The notes under the pieces were generated by a model. The model was not told where the DNA came from and made no database searches. It saw only the letters and a program-made list of their open reading frames with translations. A stretch of DNA of 64,000 bases, from NCBI RefSeq assembly GCF_000786695.1, contig NZ_CP009962.1, positions 4,402,001 through 4,466,000 on the forward strand, written 5' to 3'. How positions within the stretch are numbered: position 1 is the first letter of the stretch; each line of letters opens with the position of its first letter. Below, piece by piece: positions 25,849-33,267 of this stretch. Position numbers and translations under genes: made by a program. This DNA comes from Collimonas arenae. GTDB lineage: Bacteria; Pseudomonadota; Gammaproteobacteria; Burkholderiales; Burkholderiaceae_D.

Positions 25849-26880
25849 ATGGCCTCGATAACTAAAATAGGTAAACGCTGGCGAGCTCAAATTCGTCGCA
25901 AGGGATTTTCGGATGCGACTCAGACGTTCTGAGACAAAGGCAAGGCCCAAGAATGGGCCACAAAGACTGAAGCTGACATGCGAGCGCTCAAATACCAGGA
26001 TGAGCGAATTATATCTGACATGACGCTATCCACCTTGATAGACCGGTATACAGACGAGATAGGCCAGACCAAACCATTCGGGAAAAACAAAGCGGCAGTC
26101 CTGAAATCACTAAAAATAGCTTTAGGGGATCTGACACTTCCCAATCTCACGGCTGATCGGCTTATTGATCACATAAAGTCCAGAAGCGCTGCAACACTAA
26201 CTAAAAAAGCTGCCGGCGGCGTCACCATTGCAGTCGAGCTGTCTTATTTAGGTAGCGTTCTTAAAGTTGCCAAACAGCTATGGCGACTTCCTGTAAATGC
26301 TGACTTCATTTCCCAGGCGCGAGCAAATATGCACTATTTGGGCCTGTCAACAAAGTCAAAAGAACGCGACCGGCGACCAACTCACGAGGAAATAGAAAGA
26401 CTGTGCGTATTTTTTGATGCTAAGGGGAAGCGCCAAAAGGTCCCGATGTCCGACTTGATACGCTTTGCCACCGCTACAGCAATGCGCGCCGGGGAAATCA
26501 TCAATCTAAAATGGGCAGACTTAAATGAAGTGGACCGCACTATCATTATCAGAGACCGAAAACACCCTCAAGAAAAAAAAGGGAATGACCAGGAAGTCCC
26601 CTTACTTGGAGATGCATTCGACATAGTAAAACGCCAACCACAAACGGACGACGAGCGAATTTTCCCAGTTACCGATGGCACTATTAGCAGCATTTTCCCG
26701 CGTGCTTGTAATGCGCTGAAAATCGCAGACTTGCGATTTCATGATCTGAGGCACGAAGGCGTGTCGCGCCTTTTTGAGCAAGGTTATCGCATCGAACAAG
26801 TTGCCTTAGTATCTGGTCATCGTGACTGGAAAATGTTGGCCAGATATACCCAAATCCGAGCTAAAGATCTTCACCGGTAA
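25849..26880 (+). pseudogene. Tyrosine-type integrase with in-frame nonsense codon
   Basis: The frame runs from ATG 25849 to TAA 26880 (343 codons) but is interrupted by TGA at 25930-25932. Before it lies an N-terminal arm-binding stretch (ITKIGKRWRAQIRRKGF), after it DKGKAQEWATKTEADM, which continues the same domain; a CGA (Arg) to TGA change fits. The catalytic domain is intact: ATAMRAGEI, FHDLRHEG, SGHRDWKML and the tyrosine in LARYTQI. A 300-residue product could start at ATG 25978, lacking the N-terminal arm-binding part. It diverges from dusA, the arrangement of dusA-inserting elements. Confidence 0.85.
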
Positions 26881-27094
26881 GAGCCATGAATAGCTGGGTA
26901 TGAACGCGACTTCTATTACCAGCTGCTTGGAAACCGTTCCATGATGATGGTCTTAGCAAATATAGATTCACGGTAATCAAGAAAGGAATGGCTCACCAGT
27001 CGGACAGGCTAGCTCTAGTCAGAAATTTATGGAAAGCAACAAATAACGCTGTACACTTAGTTTTTGGCCAGCCATTTCACCTAAGAGGCTTGAT

Positions 27095-27694
27095 ATGCCT
27101 GATGTAACACTATCTGACGCCTTGGATGTTATTTGTCGAGCAGGTTCGCCCAAAATGACTAAGGTTGCGCAAATCAAGAACCGCCCGCCATATCATCCGT
27201 CACTAGACTTCTACCGCCCTCTTCGCTCAGCTCTGATTGCTCTGCACATAGAGGGCAATGATCGAAAAGCACTGGACAAAATTCTTGCAAAAATTACCGA
27301 TGCGAAGAAGATCGGAAGCTATCATCAGGTAATCGATGGGTATCGGAAATGGTGGGGTCACAAAAATATAGAGTGGTTTGACCCCCCAAAGGCCAGCTAC
27401 GAACATGCAGGGGTTGTTGTAAATGTAAATCCGGAGCTTGGGCTTATCGTTAACGGTCAACGGTACATCATCAAGCTCTACTTAAAGGATGAGCCCCTAC
27501 TTAAGGTGAGGATTGATCCGGCGACGGTGTTAATGGAAATTGCACTACGGCCCATTGCTCAATCGTCCGACATAGTGGCAATATTGGACGTTCGAAATGC
27601 GAAGCTCCACATTCTCGGCGCCAATATTGCGCGCTCAAAACCTATGGTTGATGCAGAGCTATCCTATATTGCAGCTCTGTGGCCGAACGTTTAA
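27095..27694 (+). CDS. Hypothetical protein, 199 residues
   Basis: An unrecognised soluble protein; the ATG has AAGAGG seven bases upstream, supporting translation. The N-terminal part is basic and helical (KALDKILAKITDAKKIGSYH, then GYRKWWG). The C-terminal half looks like alternating beta strands (VVVNVNPELGLIVNGQRYIIKLYLKD) and ends in a small domain with IALRPIAQSSDIVAILDVRNAKLHI. No signal peptide, membrane segment or catalytic motif is evident. It lies between the broken integrase and a tmRNA 3'-end copy, in A+T-richer DNA, so it is probably element cargo. Confidence 0.65.
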   Translation: MPDVTLSDALDVICRAGSPKMTKVAQIKNRPPYHPSLDFYRPLRSALIALHIEGNDRKALDKILAKITDAKKIGSYHQVIDGYRKWWGHKNIEWFDPPKASYEHAGVVVNVNPELGLIVNGQRYIIKLYLKDEPLLKVRIDPATVLMEIALRPIAQSSDIVAILDVRNAKLHILGANIARSKPMVDAELSYIAALWPNV

Positions 27695-27723
27695 GGACAG
27701 GGTAAAGCGAGGGCGCGCGTTGC

Positions 27724-27760
27724 TCGTCGCGGACGCGGGTTCGATTCCCGCCGCCCCACA
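27724..27760 (+). other. tmRNA (ssrA) 3'-end copy, likely attachment-site remnant
   Basis: The stretch CGGACGCGGGTTC...TCCCGCCGCC matches the end of bacterial tmRNA: a T-arm with stem GCGGG/CCCGC (27735-27739, 27747-27751) and loop TTCGATT, preceded by the CGGA common to tmRNA 3' ends. The tail is degenerate (CGCCCCACAA, no CCA). No 5' half of tmRNA lies within the preceding 600 bp, which instead holds an ORF. Integrases that target ssrA leave such 3'-end duplicates. Confidence 0.65.
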
Positions 27761-27811
27761 ATTACAAACCACACCAGACCGCCGCAGACCACGTAAACTC
27801 TAGCAATACCA

Positions 27812-27838
27812 AAGACCAGCAATTACACTGGCCTTTTT
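27812..27838 (+). terminator. Rho-independent terminator downstream of the ssrA-like fragment
   Basis: AAGACCAG pairs with CTGGCCTT (one A-C mismatch) across an eight-base loop, then a T5 run. It may be the transplanted ssrA terminator, and could also end transcription of the 199-residue ORF. Confidence 0.5.
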
Positions 27839-27951
27839 ATTTTTGCAGAGCGAATTTGACACAGAAATGCCTTAACGGCACACCAGTTAACATCGATAAA
27901 AAGTCTGTTCCATCTCCTAGTTGACGGTGTGGAATGTGGCCATAGAGGCCA

Positions 27952-28749
27952 TCATCCGGAAATGAACTCGTCCGCAGCATTCTTTATGATTCGTGATCGA
28001 ACTCCCTTAATATATGGAATTGTCATCAATTCATCTCTCTTAGCTTGGACTATCGAGCCCACTGTTGGGAATTTAGGGCGTACACGGTCCTGCAACCGCT
28101 CACTTAGTGACAATGCATTGACACTTTCCTCCAACAATGTGCTGACAATTGAAGTAGCGACGACCTTATAACCGCATTCGCTGCAGAACTTCGCATTCGA
28201 GAGTATCGGAGCAGAACAATCCGGACACGCTTCGTTTGGTGCCAAGAGCGAACTTAAATACGTCTGTATTTGTGGATCTGTTGATGAAAATTCACGATAG
28301 TCCGTCAGACTTAAGCGGGCGATTGCTTCTGAGGTCTTCTGAGTGTCAAAAGCCTTTTCGGCAGCCATCAATGCTAAGTTCACCAGATATCGCGGCCCGG
28401 TTCCGTTCGCAATTTTTACCGTACCAAGCTGCGAAACCACTCCGGAATAACTCAGAACATCGAGCGCCAATTTCAAATTTGGCGACATATCTCGTTGTAC
28501 CGTAAAGAAAGCTGACTGATATTCGCTTTTTGTCTTCCGATGATTTTTGGTTCTAATTTCCGGAATAACATAACCTCTTAGCAAATCCATTCCTGTCCTA
28601 ATATGGGATGCGTATTTAGGAAGGCGCTTATTCAAACTTTGATGGTATGGCAATAGGGCTTGGTCAACATAATTTTGGACTGCCAGATTCACGGCGCGCT
28701 CTGTCAGGTTCGCATTTCCGGAAAGAGCGTTGTTCAAAATATGCAGCAA
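27952..28749 (-). pseudogene. C-terminal half of frameshifted P-loop ATPase, with zinc ribbon
   Basis: A 265-residue open frame whose first start is a TTG (28749). Reading the same frame upstream to 28860 gives RSILEKRISTSALKKK...LSNGNPRALLHI, the natural continuation of the ATPase in the preceding entry, including a typical NP-R helical segment. This half has a helical, winged-helix-like region and, near residue 173, a zinc ribbon of form CPDC-x11-CSEC, followed by a 60-residue tail. It appears separated from its N-terminal ATPase by a 1-bp loss in the A4 run at 28861-28864. Confidence 0.75.
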
Positions 28750-28820
28750 CGCACGAGGATTGCCATTCGAAAGATCAATGCATAGATCTAGCTCCGCCCC
28801 CTTAGCGAAAATTTTCTTTT

Positions 28821-29708
28821 TTAATGCAGAAGTTGAGATCCGTTTCTCCAGAATGCTGCGAAAATGTGTGCGGTTTCGCGGCGACCAGCCTCGCCGGGAT
28901 CAAATCTCACAACTGGCAACACAATAGCATCTTGCCCTACCTCGAAATTTCGACCGTAATTTGTAACTGTGGGATATACGGCTGCTTTGCATGCAACTTT
29001 CCCTCCATGCAGAAGTTTGAAAATTTCAAAGAATATGGTTTGTTGATCTGGAATAAAGGTGTGCGCAGCCTCATCAAATAAGAAGACAATTTTATTGATC
29101 GCGAATAACTCAGCAACCTCTTTGATGATATTGACAAGGAAGCTGGTGTCCTGAGCCTTAGCGAGAAAATCCGCGCCAATCTGAGTGATGATGTCTGCTT
29201 GGCCTGCTTTGTTAAATGCCAGCTTTTGCAGAAGGTGGATCTTCTCTTCCAACAGAGCTTTTGTCTCACCTACTGAGGAAATACCAAAGACGCGTTGGTA
29301 CGGATCAGATAATCCAGATTTTGCGATCAAATTTAAAGTTAGAAGCTTCTCGTGCAATGCTTCTAGAATTTTAATATTTACCCAAATCTGGAAGGCGTCA
29401 CGTTCATCTGCCTTCACCCCTTCCAATAGAGTGCTTGTTTTGAAATTGACATAGACGCCAAGTTTTCTATCTATATCAAATGTCTGATCCAACTCAATCT
29501 CGGCCATGCGAAGCAACATTGACTTACCGACACCTCGTGCCCCTTCCACTAGATTTGCGCCGCTGCCCTTAAGCGCATCTATAAGGCGGCGCTCAAAATC
29601 TCCTAAGACAGAGACGCGCTGAATTTCTTCGTATAATAAATCTTCGCATCGAGCCGTTTGCAACAGATCTTCCCCAGATGCTTGCTGTCCATTGTTAGAT
29701 ATGCTCAT
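28821..29708 (-). pseudogene. N-terminal half of frameshifted AAA-type P-loop ATPase
   Basis: From ATG 29708 (AGGA six bases upstream; an earlier frame start at 29786 overlaps the upstream gene) the frame runs to TAA at 28821. It has Walker A GARGVGKS at residues 56-63 and Walker B IVFLFDEAAH at 207-216, as in ORC/Cdc6-like or STAND-type regulatory ATPases. After about residue 283 (ETAHIF) the sequence turns to AAFWRNGSQLLH and stops, while another frame continues the fold. Adding one base would give a product of about 585 residues with the zinc-ribbon half. It starts 2 bp after the HEPN-like gene, implying one operon. Confidence 0.75.
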
Positions 29709-29709
29709 A

Positions 29710-30426
29710 TTATTTCCTGTTAATTTGCGGAAATGCTTCTTCAACTTTCGGCGCCAATTTGGCGAATCTGCCATATACAAGTTCAATAATGCTTCTTTGG
29801 GCGCGAGCTATTAGATCTAATTGCCCGCCAATGAATCCGGAAACATGGGTCGATGAATATCGCTCGGGTGAAAGCTGGGGTAAGCCAGCAATCTTGCCGT
29901 GTACCGTATTACTTAGTTCACGATAAATCGCCTGAAATTCACCTTGCTTACAAATACAGCTATTATTCTCCGGACCACCGAGCTGCGTTAAGTACTCCTG
30001 ATAACCGATCGAATTAAGGTGAGCCACCATTCCGGAAAACCCCAAGTCTTCATCTTTGTTTCGCCAGCCCCAGTACTCATGCGGTAAGTCCCACATGTAA
30101 ACAACCGCCAATCCCAACTCAAATGCTCTTCGCGTAGACATTCTGGAAGGGACAATAAGGCCCGCAGTACAAAAATACATTGCTAGGGAGAAGTCTGAAA
30201 AAACCTCGTCCAGCAACTCCTCGCATATTTTTCGATGAACAGTGCTATCACAATAGCCAGATAAGAGCTGCTGTTTTGCTTCATTAATAATTCTTGAATT
30301 CAAATCAATTTCATCCAGTTTTGGCATAAATTTCGAATTAATCGAAGATATGTTTTTTCCAAAACTTTGGTGAAGCTCCTCTAGTACATGAGAAATTGCA
30401 AGCCTCGGCGAATGTTGTTCAGCCAT
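29710..30426 (-). CDS. HEPN-like helical protein, candidate RNase/toxin component
   Basis: A 238-residue, mainly helical protein from ATG 30426 (GGGAG upstream). Near residue 169 it carries RELSNTVHG, fitting the R-x(4-6)-H signature of HEPN domains, set between helices as in HEPN RNases and abortive-infection proteins. Other visible features are FELGLAVVYMWDLPHEYWGW and SRMSTRRAFELG. No signal peptide or membrane segment. It is followed after 2 bp by the ATPase/zinc-ribbon gene. HEPN proteins paired with ATPases often act in phage defence, which I infer from context; the exact family is not recognised. Confidence 0.6.
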   Translation of the reverse strand: MAEQHSPRLAISHVLEELHQSFGKNISSINSKFMPKLDEIDLNSRIINEAKQQLLSGYCDSTVHRKICEELLDEVFSDFSLAMYFCTAGLIVPSRMSTRRAFELGLAVVYMWDLPHEYWGWRNKDEDLGFSGMVAHLNSIGYQEYLTQLGGPENNSCICKQGEFQAIYRELSNTVHGKIAGLPQLSPERYSSTHVSGFIGGQLDLIARAQRSIIELVYGRFAKLAPKVEEAFPQINRK

Positions 30427-30755
30427 TAATTTTTCTCCCTTCTTGATTTTTAACATTGTAATAAGAGCCAATTATAGACACAGGTGACAAAACACCTCGC
30501 AGGTGCGTCATTTTGCGTCGATTTTTTGCAACGTATTCCTGCGCCTGGGCGACAGGATTCCCCTATGTGCGTCTATTTTAAAAATTTGAGTCGAAACCAC
30601 GACATTTAGCGGGCAAGAGTGGTGAGGGATGACTGGCCGCACCGGGTCGAAATGGCTAAAAATCGCAAAAAATTGTCAATTTACAAATATTTAATATACA
30701 TGTACTCTAATTTTTGATATTGGTTTTCGGTATAAACAATTATTAGAGGCAGCGC
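30427..30755. promoter_or_regulatory. A+T-rich divergent region with vgrG promoter candidate
   Basis: 329 bp without a gene between the HEPN-like gene and vgrG. A plausible sigma70 promoter toward vgrG is TTGTCA (30673-30678), 16-bp spacer, TATACA (30695-30700). AGAGG lies six bases before the vgrG ATG. The remainder shows no other clear structure. Confidence 0.45.
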
Positions 30756-33266
30756 ATGGGAAAGAATGATGCAAACGATTGGATGTCGTCGCTCAATTCA
30801 GGCGGCCAGCAAGCCTATCACCTTGAGATTCGCCGGGCTGGTGTCCACGCTAAGGATCTTAGCGTCGTCAGTTTCGACGGCGTCGAAGAAATGGGAGAAC
30901 CGAGCCGGTTTGTAATCCGTCTGACGCATCCCGCCCCTGATCTACCGCGTGCAAGTTTTTTAGGCATGCCTGCCACCTTCACCATTAACCCACCAGCGCT
31001 GCCCGGTCTGCCAGCGTTAGGCGACGGACGCAAGACGCAAGGCATCGTCACCGGCTTTAGCACACTCGCCAGCAGCAAAGATGCCACCATCTATGAAATG
31101 GTGCTGGAATCGCGCCTGGCGCAGTTGCGTAACGTCAAGCGATGCCGCCTGTTCCTGGATCAGTCTTTCCCTAAAATTATTGAAAGCATCTTGCGCGAAC
31201 ATGGCTTTGCGGGCGACAACAGCCATTTCAGTTTCACTTTGCTGCGCACCTACGAAAAACGCCCGATTGTCACGCAATGGCACGAAAGCGATCTCGCCTT
31301 CATCCAACGCCTATGCCGCCGTAGTGGAATCTGGTTTCGAATCGACGCCGGAGAATGGGGAGAGGTGGCCCATTTTGGGGATGACTTTACTCATTACCGA
31401 CGCCAGCCTGCTCTGACCGCACCGTTCTCCGAAAATGCCGGACTCGAAAGCGTCGGAGCCGAAGCGGTGCATGCGTTTGAGACGCACTGCAAAAACATTC
31501 AACAATCGTTCATCGTCAGAGACTACAACCGCCAGGCCGCACCAGCGCCGATAGAAACCGAAGTCAATCTGGCCCGTAACGACAAGACTACCTTCGGTCA
31601 GTCATATGCGTTTGGCACATTGCACCTTGATCCGGCGCAGGCCAAGTGGGAAGGACAATTGCGCCATGAAGCAGCGTTGTCGGAACAGATTGTCTATCAA
31701 GGAAAAAGTAATGTGCTGGGCCTGGTGCCGGGGGCGGTGTTCCGTCTGAACAACAAGGTCTTGCCTGATGCCGAGTTCGGCCAGCTCATTACCCGTGTCA
31801 CGCACCACGGCGCACGCGATGCCGCCTACCACAATACCTACGCGGCCATTCCATCCGACCGCATCTACCGCTTGCCGCTGCATGAGGCCGACTGGCCGAA
31901 GATCAGCGGTACGGTCAGCGCCCGCATTGCTTCGCCGAACCGCTATCCGTATGCCTACATGAATGAGGCAGGCGACTACATGGTGCAGTTTGACTTCGAC
32001 CGCGATCCGCGTCAGAAGGGGCTTAATAGCTGTTGGATGCGGTTAGCCAAGCCGTTCGCAGGTAGCGTGCAGACTGGTTTTCACTTTCCTTTACTCGATG
32101 GTACGGAAGTTGCGGTGGCCTTCCACGATGGCGATCCAGATAAGCCCTACATCGCCCATGCACTGCATGACAGTCAAAACGGCGACCTGATTACCAATCA
32201 AAACCGCTGGATGAGCCGCAACGAAATCAGGACGCAGAGCAACAACAAGCTCAGGCTGGAAGACTGGGAGGGTTTCGAGCATGTCAAGCTGGCGACCGAA
32301 TACGGCAAGAGCCAGTTGAACCTAGGCCACCTGGTCGACGCCAAGAAACAAAAGCGCGGCGAGGGGCTGGAAATTCGTACCGACCTTTGGGGCAGCGTCC
32401 GTGCCGGCAAAGGTTTGTTCTTGTCGGCAGATGCTCAGGCAAAGGCCAATGGTCAGCAACTCGACATGAAAGCGGCGCTCAATCAGCTTCAACTCGCCGT
32501 TGCCGGCGCAAGCGGCTTGGCCGACGCTGCCCGCGTGGCGAAAGCGGAAATCGCGGATCTGAAGGCAGAGAACCAATGGCTGAAAGACAGCGTGACTGAA
32601 CTTAAGCAAGCGGTCATGGTGCTGTCGGCTCCTGCAGGCGTCGCAGTCGCCACACCGGAACGGGTATCGATTGCGGCAGGCAAGGATGTCCATGTATCGA
32701 CTGCCGCTAACGCCAATGTCAGCGCTTTACGCAACGTCGTTATCGCTGCAAGCGATGTGCTGTCGTTGTTCGCGCACAAGCTCGGCATTAAACTGTTTGC
32801 GGCGCGTGGCAAGGTGCTGATCCAGGCGCAATCGGACGCGATGGAACTGGTTGCAGAAAGAGATATGCACCTGACCAGCGCCAACGGCACATTGATTGCT
32901 AACGGCGCAAACGGTACGGTCATCAGCGGCGGCGGCAGCGCTTATGTCAAAGTCACCGGCGATAACGTTGAAATCGGCGGCGCTGGCAATCTCATTCTCA
33001 AGATCATCGACATTCAGAAGTCCGGCCCAGGTGAAATGAAACTACCGCTGCCGAAATTCGAGCAGCTTGACGTTCACAACAATGAAAAATTCATTCTCAG
33101 CGATCAACTGACCGGACGACCAACACCCAATCGGCCTTACCGCATCCAGTTGGCAAATGGTCAGATCGTGGAAGGGAAAACGACAGCCAAGGGCGAAACA
33201 TCGATTGCCAAGGACGACATCGCGCAGGGAATGAAACTGCTGCTGCAAAAAAATAAGGAAAGCTGA
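30756..33266 (+). CDS. vgrG: Type VI secretion tip protein VgrG
   Basis: An 836-residue VgrG. Residues about 15-330 form the gp27-like barrel region (FVIRLTHPAPDLPRASFLG; QWHESDLAFIQRLCRRSGIWFRI). A gp5-like OB fold follows (about 375-480; YMVQFDFDRDPRQKGLNSCWMRLA, LLDGTEVAVAFHDGDPD), then helical and DUF2345-type beta-helix segments (about 560-780) and a C-terminal extension that probably docks the adjacent effector. It is the needle tip of a T6SS whose structural genes are not in this window, so it is an orphan vgrG island. The first of at least four tightly packed genes. Confidence 0.95.
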   Translation: MGKNDANDWMSSLNSGGQQAYHLEIRRAGVHAKDLSVVSFDGVEEMGEPSRFVIRLTHPAPDLPRASFLGMPATFTINPPALPGLPALGDGRKTQGIVTGFSTLASSKDATIYEMVLESRLAQLRNVKRCRLFLDQSFPKIIESILREHGFAGDNSHFSFTLLRTYEKRPIVTQWHESDLAFIQRLCRRSGIWFRIDAGEWGEVAHFGDDFTHYRRQPALTAPFSENAGLESVGAEAVHAFETHCKNIQQSFIVRDYNRQAAPAPIETEVNLARNDKTTFGQSYAFGTLHLDPAQAKWEGQLRHEAALSEQIVYQGKSNVLGLVPGAVFRLNNKVLPDAEFGQLITRVTHHGARDAAYHNTYAAIPSDRIYRLPLHEADWPKISGTVSARIASPNRYPYAYMNEAGDYMVQFDFDRDPRQKGLNSCWMRLAKPFAGSVQTGFHFPLLDGTEVAVAFHDGDPDKPYIAHALHDSQNGDLITNQNRWMSRNEIRTQSNNKLRLEDWEGFEHVKLATEYGKSQLNLGHLVDAKKQKRGEGLEIRTDLWGSVRAGKGLFLSADAQAKANGQQLDMKAALNQLQLAVAGASGLADAARVAKAEIADLKAENQWLKDSVTELKQAVMVLSAPAGVAVATPERVSIAAGKDVHVSTAANANVSALRNVVIAASDVLSLFAHKLGIKLFAARGKVLIQAQSDAMELVAERDMHLTSANGTLIANGANGTVISGGGSAYVKVTGDNVEIGGAGNLILKIIDIQKSGPGEMKLPLPKFEQLDVHNNEKFILSDQLTGRPTPNRPYRIQLANGQIVEGKTTAKGETSIAKDDIAQGMKLLLQKNKES

Positions 33267-33267
33267 A

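Noticed and set aside
27360..27760. Complete tmRNA gene
   Set aside because: Only the T-arm and tail are present; the region where the 5' end and tag ORF should be is coding for another protein.
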